This document shows positions 1 to 8,053 of a stretch of DNA of 21,267 nt, piece after piece. This stretch comes from Clostridiales bacterium (lineage in GTDB: Bacteria; Bacillota; Clostridia; Peptostreptococcales; T1SED10-28), in assembly GCA_007134725.1 (NCBI GenBank), contig SLKF01000208.1, forward strand, positions 1 through 21,267. Direction: 5' to 3'. A program made the translations under genes and the position numbers. The stretch's first letter is position 1. Each line of letters begins with the position of its first letter. The notes beneath the pieces were generated by a model. It did not search any database. It was given only the letters and a program-made list of their open reading frames with translations, and was not told the DNA's origin.

Positions 1-1214
1 CATTTTTAATCGTGTATTTTGTAATTTTATTATTGGTAGGTTTCACATTAATGTTGGCGGAGTTAGTCATCGGTCGTCATACCCAGCTTAATGCTATCGG
101 AGCATACAAAAAGATCCGATCGAAATGGGCTTGGGTCGGAGGCATCGGAGTCTTGGCTTCCTTCTTAATCTTGTCTTTTTATAGTGTAATTGGTGGATGG
201 ATTATCCATTATTTGGTTCAAACCATTACAGGAGGATTTAACGGTCTGGAAGCCGGAGCCTATGGAGAAGTTTTTATGGACTTCGTGGGAAGTTCTTTTC
301 AACCCGCATTATTTCATGGGATCTTTGCCTTCTTAACCCTGAGCATTGTTATGGGAGGTATTAGCGGCGGTATTGAGAAGTACAGTAAAATATTAATGCC
401 CGGACTATTTATTATGATGCTGATTGTAATGGTTCGTTCTTTAACCCTAGACGGAGCCATGGAAGGCGTTCGATTCTTCTTGGAACCTAATTTCTCAGCC
501 ATTACGGGAGATGTGATTCTATCCGCTTTAGGGCAGGTATTCTTTTCATTGAGTCTTGGTATGGGGGTTATCATTACTTACGGAAGTTATCTTTCGAAAA
601 GCGAAAACCTTCCTGTGAACTCTTTTTATATCCCTCTATTGGATACTTTAATCGCTTTAGTTGCAGGGCTTACCGTACTGCCTGCGGTATTTGCCTTAGG
701 TTTTGAACCGGATACCGGAGCAGGACTACTGTTTATTACGCTCCCTGCAGTATTTGCAGAAATGCCCCTGGGGATTGTTTTTGGAGGGATGTTTTTCCTT
801 CTGGTATTGTTTGCGGCCTTAACTTCTTCAATTTCACTATTGGAAGCCTCCGTATCCTATGTAGTGGATAAGTTTAATATGAACCGTAAGGCTGCAGCCT
901 TGCTAATGGGTTCTTTAGTCTTTATCGTAGGTCTTCCCTCTTCCTTAGGAATGGGTGCCTTAAGCCATATTACCTTAATCCGAGGTCTTAACATTATGGA
1001 CTCCATCGATTTCATTGCCAGTAATCTATTACTGCCTATCGGCGGATTTTTCCTATGTATTTTCATCGGATGGATTTGGGGTATTGAAAATGCCATTAAG
1101 GAAGCTACAAATGAAGGCACAATCAATTTCAAGCTTGCCGGTGTATGGAGCTTTCTGATTAAGTATGTTGCTCCAATTGCTATTTTAGTAGTATTTGTGC
1201 AGGGATTAATGTAA
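1..1214 (+). CDS. Sodium-dependent transporter, NSS (SNF) family, 5' end outside the window
   Basis: This is the 3' part of a sodium:solute symporter gene of the neurotransmitter:sodium symporter family, which imports amino acids or related amines with Na+ across the cytoplasmic membrane. The reading frame is open from base 3 and begins inside what is TM2 in LeuT (AFLIVYFVILLLVGF, then MLAELVIGR). TM1 and its sodium and substrate residues therefore lie upstream, and the GTG at 12 is not the true start. Family signatures that remain are MLAELVIGR, the FFSLSLGMGVIITYGSYLSK segment around the TM6-TM7 region, and the following hydrophobic helices to a short C-terminal tail. About 400 residues are visible. 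A strong terminator follows 16 bases after the stop. The substrate cannot be told from the sequence. Confidence 0.93.
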   Translation, partial: FLIVYFVILLLVGFTLMLAELVIGRHTQLNAIGAYKKIRSKWAWVGGIGVLASFLILSFYSVIGGWIIHYLVQTITGGFNGLEAGAYGEVFMDFVGSSFQPALFHGIFAFLTLSIVMGGISGGIEKYSKILMPGLFIMMLIVMVRSLTLDGAMEGVRFFLEPNFSAITGDVILSALGQVFFSLSLGMGVIITYGSYLSKSENLPVNSFYIPLLDTLIALVAGLTVLPAVFALGFEPDTGAGLLFITLPAVFAEMPLGIVFGGMFFLLVLFAALTSSISLLEASVSYVVDKFNMNRKAAALLMGSLVFIVGLPSSLGMGALSHITLIRGLNIMDSIDFIASNLLLPIGGFFLCIFIGWIWGIENAIKEATNEGTINFKLAGVWSFLIKYVAPIAILVVFVQGLM

Positions 1215-1229
1215 ACATTCTATTCTCTA

Positions 1230-1276
1230 ACAGCGAAAGACCTTTCCCAAAGGAAAGGTCTTTCGCTGTTTTTTTT
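1230..1276 (+). terminator. Rho-independent terminator of the NSS gene
   Basis: A perfect 18-bp stem (1230-1247 with 1252-1269) closes a CAAA loop and is followed by seven T residues. There is no matching A-run on the other side, so it appears to act mainly on the plus strand, although the convergent gene at 1311-1922 ends nearby. Confidence 0.95.
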
Positions 1277-1310
1277 ATTTGCAATTATATTATTTCCCTT
1301 ATGAATTTGC

Positions 1311-1922
1311 TTACTCTTCTATTCTGAATCCTTCATTTTTAAGAGCTCGTCGAACCTTATTCGGATCTCTATCCGGTTGAATAATCAATCGGAACAGGTT
1401 CAACACCTTGGCATCCTCCGCCACAATTTTTTCTATATTGATATTGAGCTTTTTAAACACTTCCAATACTTTGGCTAATTGTCCCGACATATTCTCTATG
1501 TACACCACAATTTTGTCCTCGGTGATGCCGAATAGGTCCACTAAATACTTAAATATGGCCTTATGAGTTACAATGCCTGCAAAAGTTCCATCTTCCCGAT
1601 TTACCGGAATAAAGGTCAGCTGATTGTCCACAAATTCCTTCGCTGCCAGTTCCACGGGAGCTTCCAACGTAGTAAAACCCTCGCTTTTCACAATCAGGGA
1701 GTAATCAATTTCTTGATTTTTATAAGCCTCCACATCCTGTTGATCCATTAAAACCCGATAGAGTTTTTCTTTGTAAATGGTTCCTATTAGTTCATTTCCT
1801 CTGACCACAGGCAACGAAAAAATCCCCGTATCTTCGAAGTGATTTAACACATCCTGAACTTTATCCGTGTTTTTTACCAAGGTCAACTCTTCCTTCGGTA
1901 CATAAATACTTTTTATTTTCAT
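1311..1922 (-). CDS. CBS-CBS-ACT domain protein, AcuB-like
   Basis: A 203-residue cytoplasmic protein with two CBS motifs (about residues 8-60 and 80-132) and a C-terminal ACT-like domain (about 136-200, IVVYIENMSGQLAKVLEVF). This order matches the AcuB family, in which a CBS pair binds adenine nucleotides and the ACT domain often senses an amino acid. No catalytic domain is present, so a sensory or regulatory role is likely, but the ligand and partner are unknown. I start it at the ATG at 1922, which has AGGAGAG seven bases upstream; the longer frame to 1973 has no ribosome binding site. It stands alone, convergent with the NSS gene. The name acuB is not used because no acetoin genes are nearby. 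Confidence 0.85.
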   Translation of the reverse strand: MKIKSIYVPKEELTLVKNTDKVQDVLNHFEDTGIFSLPVVRGNELIGTIYKEKLYRVLMDQQDVEAYKNQEIDYSLIVKSEGFTTLEAPVELAAKEFVDNQLTFIPVNREDGTFAGIVTHKAIFKYLVDLFGITEDKIVVYIENMSGQLAKVLEVFKKLNINIEKIVAEDAKVLNLFRLIIQPDRDPNKVRRALKNEGFRIEE

Positions 1923-2090
1923 GTTCCACTCTCCTCTGATTCTTATTCTTTCCTTAATCTCCATATACCCCATACCCTATGTTTTACACAGCGTATTTTA
2001 AAGCGTTATTACATCCAGTGAAGTTATAAGGATGCCTCTAAAAGCAGAGTTCCATTCCCTCACATTACTTTTGGGGTAGCAAAGACTTTT

Positions 2091-2127
2091 AAAAAAAGCG
2101 AATAGGCAAAGGCCTATTCGCTTTTTT
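2091..2127. terminator. Bidirectional terminator downstream of hcp
   Basis: A 10-bp stem (2098-2107 with 2112-2121) with a four-base loop is flanked by seven A on one side (2091-2097) and six T on the other. It would work on both strands. The hcp transcript on the minus strand is the obvious user, since hcp ends at 2179. The rest of 1923-2178 should hold the promoter of the CBS-ACT gene, but no convincing box stands out. Confidence 0.9.
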
Positions 2128-2178
2128 ATTTCTGAGTTATGAACATTTCAAAACTATGCAATGGTCCTTGTTTTTAAA

Positions 2179-3837
2179 TTATCCCAGAAACTGCTCCATG
2201 TCTTCTTCTACGGATTGGATTCCGTTAATACCAAAGGTTTCTACTAAGACTTTGGCAATATTTGGTGATAGGAAGGCCGGTAGAGTCGGCCCTAGTTTAA
2301 TGTTTTTCACTCCAAGATGCAGTAGGGCTAATAGAACGATTACCGCTTTTTGCTCATACCAGGCAATATTATAAGAAATCGGTAATTCATTGATGTCATT
2401 TAACTCGAATACTTCTTTTAGCTTCATGGCAATAACGGCTAGAGAATAAGAGTCGTTACACTGTCCCGCATCCAGTACTCGTGGAATACCACCGATATCT
2501 CCCAGGTTTAATTTATTGTATCGATATTTCGCACAACCGGCAGTCAAAATTACGGTATCCTTAGGTAGTTCCTGAGCAAAGTCCGTGTAGTAATCTCGGG
2601 ACTTCATTCTTCCGTCACAACCGGCCATTACGAAAAACTGCTTGATCGCTCCGGATTTTACTGCATCTACTACTTTATCAGCCAACTGGATTACTTGATT
2701 GTGAGCAAATCCACCGACAATCTTGCCTTCTTCAATTCCTGTAGGAGCCTTTGTGTTTTTCGCATGCTCGATCACTACAGAAAAATCTTTTTTCCCGCCG
2801 TCTAATCGATTAGGAATATGTTTGAATCCGGGGTATCCCGAAGCTCCTGTGGTGTAAATTCGGTCACTGTAGCTTGCCTTTGGAGGCACAATACAATTTG
2901 TAGTGAACAGTACCGGGCCGTTAAAACTTTCAAATTCTTCTTTTTGTTTCCACCAGGCATTTCCGTAGTTTCCAACGAAGTGATCATACTTTTTGAATGC
3001 AGGGTAGTAGTTCGCCGGAAGCATTTCCGAGTGAGTGTATATATCCACTCCAGTTCCTGCGGTTTGTTCCAGTAATTCTTCAAAGTCTTTTAAATCATGT
3101 CCACTTACCAGGATTCCAGGGTTTCCTCTTACGCCGATTTCAACTTCTGTGATTTCGGGGTTTCCATAGTTGGAAGTATGGGCTTCGTCTAGAAGAGCCA
3201 TTACATCTACCCCATATTTACCGGTTTCCAGTACTAAAGCTACCAGATCATCGGCACTGAGTCCGTCATCTTCTGTTGAAACCAGGGCCCGCTCGATGAA
3301 CTCGGAAATTTCCGCCTTATGCATATTCAGGTTTAATGCGTGCTCTCCATAAGCGGCCATACCCTTTAGTCCGAAGATCACCAAGGATCTTAGGCTTCGA
3401 ACATCTTCATTTTCTGTTGCCAGAATTCCCACTTGCTTTTCTTCGGATTTTCTTTCGAAGTCGGCTCTTTCGCCTGTCCAGGTTACAAAACCTTTGTAGT
3501 TTTTATTCGCTAATTTCCCTTCTTTTTGCAGTCTACTTTTCAGTTCTTCTCTCTCGACAAGAGCATTTTCTATTCGATTTTTAATGGCTTCTCCATCAAA
3601 GTTTGCATTGGTAATGGTGGAAAACAATCCGTCCATCATTAAACGGTCGGTTTTTCCTTGATTCAGTCCCGCTTTTCTCGCTTGAAGGTTTAGCTCCGCT
3701 ACCCCTTTTAACGTATAAATTAATAAATCCTGAAGGTTGGAAACGTCGCTGGGCTTTCCACAGGCACCTGTTTTAGCACTGCAACCAACGTTTCCTGCAG
3801 CTTCTTGACATTGATGACAAAACATTTCATTACTCAT
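2179..3837 (-). CDS. hcp: Hybrid-cluster protein (hydroxylamine/NO reductase Hcp)
   Basis: A 552-residue cytoplasmic redox enzyme of the Hcp (prismane) family. Members reduce hydroxylamine in vitro and act on nitric oxide in vivo, protecting anaerobes from nitrosative stress. The N-terminal cluster ligands are C7, C10, C19 and C26 (CX2CX8CX6C), the spacing type of strict anaerobes. The hybrid-cluster ligand segments are all present: GHDLKDFEE (His), [12 protein letters not shown] (Glu), [44 protein letters not shown] and the C-terminal WYEQKA (Glu and Lys). The protein is therefore probably active. The ATG at 3837 follows AGGAG at a good distance. No hcr reductase gene is next to it, so the electron donor is encoded elsewhere. 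A CRP/FNR-type site lies upstream (see 3907-3922). Confidence 0.97.
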   Translation of the reverse strand: MSNEMFCHQCQEAAGNVGCSAKTGACGKPSDVSNLQDLLIYTLKGVAELNLQARKAGLNQGKTDRLMMDGLFSTITNANFDGEAIKNRIENALVEREELKSRLQKEGKLANKNYKGFVTWTGERADFERKSEEKQVGILATENEDVRSLRSLVIFGLKGMAAYGEHALNLNMHKAEISEFIERALVSTEDDGLSADDLVALVLETGKYGVDVMALLDEAHTSNYGNPEITEVEIGVRGNPGILVSGHDLKDFEELLEQTAGTGVDIYTHSEMLPANYYPAFKKYDHFVGNYGNAWWKQKEEFESFNGPVLFTTNCIVPPKASYSDRIYTTGASGYPGFKHIPNRLDGGKKDFSVVIEHAKNTKAPTGIEEGKIVGGFAHNQVIQLADKVVDAVKSGAIKQFFVMAGCDGRMKSRDYYTDFAQELPKDTVILTAGCAKYRYNKLNLGDIGGIPRVLDAGQCNDSYSLAVIAMKLKEVFELNDINELPISYNIAWYEQKAVIVLLALLHLGVKNIKLGPTLPAFLSPNIAKVLVETFGINGIQSVEEDMEQFLG

Positions 3838-3879
3838 TGTCTAATCTCTCCTTTAATGTAGTATTTATTGCTTAAACTC

Positions 3880-3908
3880 ATCATAAGGGTTTTTCGTCTT
3901 CGGTTCCG
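3880..3908 (-). promoter_or_regulatory. Likely activator-dependent hcp promoter
   Basis: On the minus strand TATGAT (3885-3880) is a fair -10 box. The hexamer 17 bases upstream (CGGAAC, 3908-3903) is a poor -35 and overlaps the dyad at 3907-3922, as expected of a promoter that needs an activator. Transcription would start near 3873, giving a leader of about 35 bases. The start site is predicted, not observed. Confidence 0.45.
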
Positions 3909-3922
3909 TGATGAAACTCACA
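3907..3922. promoter_or_regulatory. CRP/FNR-family operator, HcpR-like
   Basis: CGTGA-N6-TCACA on the plus strand (TGTGA-N6-TCACG on the minus strand) differs by one base from the perfect TGTGA-N6-TCACA palindrome of CRP/FNR-family regulators. HcpR, a regulator of this family, is known to bind similar palindromes before hcp genes in anaerobes. Its centre at 3914.5 is 41.5 bases upstream of the predicted hcp start, the usual class II activation position. No regulator gene is in the window. Confidence 0.6.
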
Positions 3923-3935
3923 CTTTTAAAACTTC

Positions 3936-3964
3936 TTGATGGTTTAAAAATTTCATTATATAAT
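3936..3964 (+). promoter_or_regulatory. Sigma-A type promoter for the 4008-4538 gene
   Basis: TTGATG (3936-3941), a 17-base spacer and a perfect TATAAT (3959-3964) lie 44 bases before the ATG at 4008. The -10 box sits in the 12-bp palindrome CATTATATAATG. This placement rules out the upstream ATG at 3963 as the translation start. Confidence 0.8.
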
Positions 3965-4007
3965 GATCATCATAAGAGAATTTGCAAATAAAGGAAAGAG
4001 GTGCCTT

Positions 4008-4538
4008 ATGAAATTACTTAACCTTCAGCTTAAGGATCTATTACTGATTGCCTTAACGGTCTCCACAATCTTTGTTTTAGGCTATACTTTAATACCTCTT
4101 ATGCAGTTTATGCCTCTTCCCGCCTATAAAGCCATCGTCGTTTCTCCTATTTATGCGGGGGGATTAACCCTACTCGCAAAAAAAATACCGAAATTCGGTA
4201 TTTCTTCCTTATTAGGACTCCTAATCGGCATATTATTAAGTGGCTTTTTTATCGGCATGTTTTTTATTGCTTTCTTCGGTGGGATTTTGACCGATATTTT
4301 CTCCTTAATATTTTTCAAGGGGTATAAGGGAAAGAAGGGCATAATCTTTTCTGCTGCTTTTTTTCCCGCAGTTCAGCTTCCTCTAACGTTTTATATGGCG
4401 GCCTACACCATCGGCGGAGTATCGGGAGAGGCTCTCAGTCATCCATTACTGGTAATTCTCCCTACGATGTTCACTTTTGTGCTCGGTTATTTTGCTTCCA
4501 TTGGAACTTACGGGCTCCTTCAGCGAAGAAACCTATAA
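4008..4538 (+). CDS. Small polytopic membrane protein, ECF S-component-like
   Basis: A 176-residue very hydrophobic protein with about five or six membrane helices. Its size, helix layout and short conserved-looking start (LKDLLLIALTVSTIFVLG) resemble the substrate-binding S components of ECF transporters, but I recognise no specific vitamin family, so this is a fold-level guess. The start is the ATG at 4008, preceded by GGAAAGAGG; a longer frame from 3963 overlaps the promoter and is rejected. It is divergent from hcp and shares its regulatory region, so linked expression is possible. Its stop overlaps the end of the nfo remnant on the other strand and a terminator follows at once. Confidence 0.6.
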   Translation: MKLLNLQLKDLLLIALTVSTIFVLGYTLIPLMQFMPLPAYKAIVVSPIYAGGLTLLAKKIPKFGISSLLGLLIGILLSGFFIGMFFIAFFGGILTDIFSLIFFKGYKGKKGIIFSAAFFPAVQLPLTFYMAAYTIGGVSGEALSHPLLVILPTMFTFVLGYFASIGTYGLLQRRNL

Positions 4539-4804
4539 CCAGGCTTCCCTGAGGTTTTTTATTTCTGTTTCATACCCGGATAAATCATTCGGTGTCTCTA
4601 AATTAAAAGGGGTTTTGCTGTCGTTTAGATGGATGGCCATAAGACGGTTCAGTCCCAGGGTGTGATCGATTCCCTCCAATAAAATCGGCGTAGACTGATT
4701 TTTATCAACCGCTTCATCCAATGCTTCTATGATATGGATTGGGCTTCTTTTCCTGCATGAAAAAAACCTTTACCGATGGAAATATGACAACCGATATTAA
4801 GCAC
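4533..4804 (-). pseudogene. nfo: Collapsed endonuclease IV (nfo) remnant
   Basis: Four separate pieces of endonuclease IV, a roughly 280-residue AP endonuclease of base-excision repair, are joined in order in about 90 codons. Reading on the minus strand: the N-terminus LNIGCHISIGKGFFHAGKEA after a GTG at 4804; then, in another frame, IIEALDEAVDKNQSTPILLE from the middle; then GIDHTLGLNRLMAIHLNDSK; then the C-terminus LETPNDLSGYETEIKNLRE and a stop at 4533. Everything between is missing, including most zinc-ligand segments; only the LLE, AIHLNDS and LETPN motifs survive. The first junction also breaks the frame, with an in-frame TAG near 4728. An AGGAGG site before the GTG is still intact. The gene cannot encode a working nuclease. 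It lies 25 bases after the lipid kinase gene and was probably in its operon. Recognition rests on remembered family motifs. Confidence 0.85.
4537..4560 (+). terminator. Terminator of the 4008-4538 gene
   Basis: AACC-AGG and CCT-(GA)-GGTT pair around a CTTC loop, with a two-base bulge, and a run of T follows to 4560. The hairpin begins inside the TAA stop and overlaps the last codons of the nfo remnant on the minus strand. Confidence 0.65.
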
Positions 4805-4829
4805 AGACAACACTCCTCCTATAAGACGT

Positions 4830-5690
4830 TTATATAATCATTCGAATTTTTTCTTCTTTTCTTAAATCCAGGGCGTCCACCTGACGAAGGGTTCCGTCCT
4901 CCTGGATTACGGTGGCCTTGGGGAAGGTTACAATAATCCTCCGTCCCTTTAGGATTTCAATCCCTTTAACGGAACCGTGGGTACCTTTAAAAATCTTTGG
5001 AAAATGTCGAAGCAAAGTTCTCAGTGGCATTTTTTCCACTACACAAATTTCCAGTTCCTTCTCCTGGGGATTACCTCCGGGACAAATTTTCATCCCGTTT
5101 CCTACATACTGACCATTTCCCACTGCCACAAGGTAAACTTCCCTGGTATAGACCTTTCCATCTATACTAAAGGTTACTTCCTTCGGCTTGTAGACCAGTA
5201 ACATTTTCAGTGTGCTGAATAGATAGTTGAGTTTTCCCTCACGAATAATATTTTTATTTTTTTCTTTAATTATTTCTGCATCCACTCCCCAGCCCAAAAC
5301 ATTGATAAAATAATGCTCGTTTACAGAGGGTACGTACAGTTCCTCCGTAGCGCCATTTTCAATGGCTAACAGCCGTTCTTCAAAGTCTTCGGAAAGACCC
5401 AGGGTTTTAATAAAGTCGTTTCCGGAACCCAGAGGAAGAACCCCCACGGTAATTTCTTTTCCTACTACCCCGTTGATCACTTCACCCAGGGTTCCGTCTC
5501 CTCCCACGGCAATGATGTCGGTATAGTTCTTATCCAGTTCTTCCCGAACCATCTTTGTGATGCCATTGGCTTCCTTGGAGATAATAATTTCATAATCGAA
5601 TTCTTTAAACCGTTGTTGAATACGAGGGATTTCTTTAATGCCCCTGCCCTTACCCGCAGCGGGATTGATAACAAAGAGTATTTTTCTCAT
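4830..5690 (-). CDS. Diacylglycerol/lipid kinase family protein (DagK/YegS type)
   Basis: A 286-residue kinase of the DAGK catalytic family, which phosphorylates diacylglycerol or related lipids at the inner face of the membrane. The N-terminal half has the fold's signatures: INPAAGKG (8-15), AVGGDGTLGEVING (61-74, nucleotide-binding GGDGT) and PLGSGNDF (86-93). The C-terminal half is the beta-sandwich lipid-binding domain, ending VIQEDGTLRQVDALDL. Length is normal. The ATG at 5690 has GGAG seven bases upstream; the ATG at 5738 adds a poor N-terminal extension running through a dyad and is not used. It is followed by the nfo remnant. In low-G+C bacteria such proteins recycle diacylglycerol from lipoteichoic acid synthesis, but the substrate here is not provable. 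Confidence 0.92.
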   Translation of the reverse strand: MRKILFVINPAAGKGRGIKEIPRIQQRFKEFDYEIIISKEANGITKMVREELDKNYTDIIAVGGDGTLGEVINGVVGKEITVGVLPLGSGNDFIKTLGLSEDFEERLLAIENGATEELYVPSVNEHYFINVLGWGVDAEIIKEKNKNIIREGKLNYLFSTLKMLLVYKPKEVTFSIDGKVYTREVYLVAVGNGQYVGNGMKICPGGNPQEKELEICVVEKMPLRTLLRHFPKIFKGTHGSVKGIEILKGRRIIVTFPKATVIQEDGTLRQVDALDLRKEEKIRMII

Positions 5691-5723
5691 TATAATTCTC
5701 CATTTCCAGTTTTTATTTATCGA

Positions 5724-5737
5724 TGATCGACCGATCA
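5724..5737. repeat. Dyad TGATCG-AC-CGATCA in the lipid kinase leader
   Basis: Two perfect 6-base inverted arms with a two-base centre lie just downstream of the predicted transcription start of the lipid kinase gene. The position suits a repressor operator. No regulator in the window can be tied to it. Confidence 0.45.
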
Positions 5738-5747
5738 ATTCTGTTTA

Positions 5748-5756
5748 ATTATAGCA
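5748..5756 (-). promoter_or_regulatory. Extended -10 promoter of the lipid kinase gene
   Basis: The minus strand reads TGCTATAAT, a perfect -10 box (5753-5748) with the TGn extension. The -35 region is only A/T-rich, as is common for extended -10 promoters. It lies about 58 bases before the ATG at 5690. Confidence 0.65.
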
Positions 5757-5833
5757 CAAAGGGTATATAATATATAATTCTTAAGACGAAACCATCGATT
5801 TATCAGAAACTTTTCATTTTTTTCCAAAAGAGT

Positions 5834-5863
5834 TTGCAACCAAACTTACACTCATGGTATAAT
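5834..5863 (+). promoter_or_regulatory. Promoter of the BCCT transporter gene
   Basis: TTGCAA (5834-5839), an 18-base spacer and a perfect TATAAT (5858-5863). The transcript would carry an A/T-rich leader of about 145 bases before the coding region. I recognise no riboswitch in that leader. Confidence 0.7.
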
Positions 5864-6015
5864 GCGTTTTTGACGTTGGAATCTTTATCAACCAAAGGAA
5901 TAAATCAGTGTCTTTCATCCTGAGAGGTTCAAAATAATATTTTTTTACTAATATTTTTGTTATTTATCGAATTGATCTTATCAAAATCAATAGATTGGAG
6001 CGTGATGAAAAGATT

Positions 6016-7824
6016 ATGAATGAAAAACGAGAAAGAGAAATTGCTTCCAAACGGGCCCTGGCAAAAAAATTGAAGCAGGCGGAAGTGGAAGCCCGAAAAA
6101 AAGCCATTAAGGAACGTCCTCCTTTCAAAGGCTTGCAAATTCGTCCCACGGCTTCCCTTTTCAATGATGCGGGAAAAAAAGAACCGGGTGAGGACAACTG
6201 GACCGGTTACGGCTTTGATCTCCATCCCCAGGTTACTGTTATTTCCTCCTTTATACTTGTTATCTTTATTTTTTTTACCTTAATGTTCCAAGACCAGGCA
6301 ACTTTGCTTTTTGACAACATTCTGGGTTCCATTACCAAGCAGGCGGGATGGTTTTTCATCCTTGTGGCGAATGTTTTTATTGTAGCCGCCCTGTATTTTG
6401 CCTTTGGTAAATTTAGCAATATCAAAATCGGTGGTGCTGATGCCCAGCCGGAGTTCAGTAAGCCCGGTTGGTACGCCATGCTCCTTAGTGCAGGAATGGG
6501 AATCGGCCTGCTCTTTTGGAGTATCGCCGAGCCCATCTCCCACTTCGGAAATCCCAATCCCATGTTTGATATAGCTGCCGGCGATCCAGGAGCCGCAGAA
6601 GCCGCCATGACCACCACATTTTTTCACTGGGGCATCCATCCTTGGGCTATTTATTCTATTGTGGGTCTTGGTTTAGCTTTTTTTGCCTTTAATCGAGGTC
6701 TCCCCTTAACCATTCGTTCCATTTTCTATCCGATTTTAGGCAATCGAATTTACGGTTTTTGGGGGAACCTGATCGATGTTCTTTCCGTACTGGCCACTTT
6801 AACCGGACTTGCCACCTCTTTAGGGCTTGGGGTACAACAGATCAATGCGGGACTGAATTTTCTCTTCGACTTTGAAATCGCCACTTCCACCCAGGTAATT
6901 CTCATCGCTATTATTACGGGATTTGCCACCCTTTCCGTTGTAGCCGGCCTGGATGGTGGCGTTAAACGTCTAAGTGAACTCAATATGGGACTTGCGGGAA
7001 TTTTTATGCTCCTGATTTTATTCTTAGGTCCAACGGTATACATCTTAAGCGGATTCACCCAAAATCTTGGACATTACATTACCAATCTACCTCAAATGAG
7101 TTTATGGACGGAAACCTTTAAAGATAGCAACTGGCAAGGTGGATGGACCATTTTCTATTGGGCCTGGTGGATTTCCTGGTCTCCTTTTGTGGGAATGTTT
7201 ATTGCTCGGATTTCCAAAGGTCGAACCGTCAGAGAATTTATTCTCGGAGTGATGTTGTTTCCTACTTTACTGTCCTTTTTATGGATGGCGGTATTTGGCA
7301 ACACCGCCCTGTTTATGCAGACCAACGGCATTGCAGATATTGCTTCTGCGGTAGCCGTTGATGAGGCCATCGCCTTATTTGCCATGGTGGAAAATCTCCC
7401 CTTTACCGGTTTGTTATCCATCGTGGGTATTATCCTGGTTACCGTGTTTTTTGTTACTTCTTCAGACTCCGGTTCCCTAGTGGTGGACCACTTAACCTCC
7501 GGGGGAAAACTGGATTCTCCCGTACCTCAAAGAGTATTTTGGGCGATTATGGAAGGGGTGGTTGCCGCCACATTGTTGATTGGCGGAGGCTTAACCACTT
7601 TACAAACCGCTTCCATTGCTACGGGATTACCCTTTGCGGTAATTTTACTGCTCATTGTTTATTCTCTAAGGGCAGGTCTGGCCCAGGAGTTCGATGTAGA
7701 AGAAACCGTCCGAAAACAGTTGCAATATGTTGAGGAAAATCATCTCTTAAATGAAGCCATTACCTCTGCTGTACAGGATGATGCCTTAGTGGATGTACCT
7801 GAAAAGCTTAAGGATCCCAAGTAG
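6016..7824 (+). CDS. BCCT family betaine/choline/carnitine transporter
   Basis: A 602-residue secondary transporter of the BCCT family, which brings glycine betaine or related trimethylammonium compounds into the cell, often with Na+, for osmoprotection. About twelve membrane helices follow a long N-terminal tail. Family hallmarks are the glycine-rich GMGIGLLFWSIAEP segment and the tryptophan-rich signature YWAWWISWSPF (from residue 381) leading into VGMFIARISKGRTVREF. The first 70 residues are cytoplasmic and strongly charged (lysine, arginine and glutamate, probably helical), longer than the minimal family form. The C-terminal tail is also charged (VEETVRKQLQYVEENHLL). The start is uncertain: the ATG at 6016 has GGAG 15 bases upstream; an in-frame TTG at 5995 has no ribosome binding site. 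A single gene with its own promoter and terminator. The substrate cannot be assigned. Confidence 0.93.
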   Translation: MNEKREREIASKRALAKKLKQAEVEARKKAIKERPPFKGLQIRPTASLFNDAGKKEPGEDNWTGYGFDLHPQVTVISSFILVIFIFFTLMFQDQATLLFDNILGSITKQAGWFFILVANVFIVAALYFAFGKFSNIKIGGADAQPEFSKPGWYAMLLSAGMGIGLLFWSIAEPISHFGNPNPMFDIAAGDPGAAEAAMTTTFFHWGIHPWAIYSIVGLGLAFFAFNRGLPLTIRSIFYPILGNRIYGFWGNLIDVLSVLATLTGLATSLGLGVQQINAGLNFLFDFEIATSTQVILIAIITGFATLSVVAGLDGGVKRLSELNMGLAGIFMLLILFLGPTVYILSGFTQNLGHYITNLPQMSLWTETFKDSNWQGGWTIFYWAWWISWSPFVGMFIARISKGRTVREFILGVMLFPTLLSFLWMAVFGNTALFMQTNGIADIASAVAVDEAIALFAMVENLPFTGLLSIVGIILVTVFFVTSSDSGSLVVDHLTSGGKLDSPVPQRVFWAIMEGVVAATLLIGGGLTTLQTASIATGLPFAVILLLIVYSLRAGLAQEFDVEETVRKQLQYVEENHLLNEAITSAVQDDALVDVPEKLKDPK

Positions 7825-7842
7825 TTACTGTTTCCAGTTATT

Positions 7843-7880
7843 CCCCCTTCGTCTATATTTACCGACGCAGGGGGTTTTTT
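7843..7880 (+). terminator. Terminator of the BCCT gene
   Basis: CCCCCTTCGTC pairs with GACGCAGGGGG with one mismatch around a ten-base loop, followed by six T residues. Confidence 0.85.
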
Positions 7881-7975
7881 ATCTTTCTTTAGGATTCCTG
7901 ATAATTTTGGGTATAAACTGTAGAAATGGAATGTTTCTTTGTGTTTTGCCTCGCTACATGGTAAACTAAATCTTA

Positions 7976-7998
7976 TTCTATGGAAAAATTTCATAGAA
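7976..7998. repeat. A/T-rich inverted repeat upstream of the rhomboid gene
   Basis: TTCTATGGAAA and TTTCATAGAA pair over ten bases with a single bulged G around an AA centre. It ends 55 bases before the rhomboid ATG. It could be an operator or a leader hairpin; no clear promoter boxes were found beside it. Confidence 0.4.
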
Positions 7999-8053
7999 AT
8001 ATTCTATTTATGAATCCACAAATTGAATGCATGCCTCAGGAAGGAGCGCACCT

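Noticed and set aside
2802..3083. Open frames on both strands inside hcp
   Set aside because: They are shadows of a full, motif-complete hcp gene in another frame.
3953..3964. Palindrome CATTATATAATG as a protein-binding site
   Set aside because: It is A/T-rich and explained by the -10 box; no matching -35 exists for a second promoter on the minus strand at normal spacing.
3963..4007. Upstream ATG giving a longer membrane protein (MIIIREFANKGKRCL...)
   Set aside because: The ATG overlaps the TATAAT box of a strong promoter, and a good ribosome binding site precedes the ATG at 4008.
5870..6015. A c-di-AMP or other riboswitch in the BCCT leader
   Set aside because: Such a switch would make sense for an osmolyte carrier, but none of the conserved sequence blocks is present.
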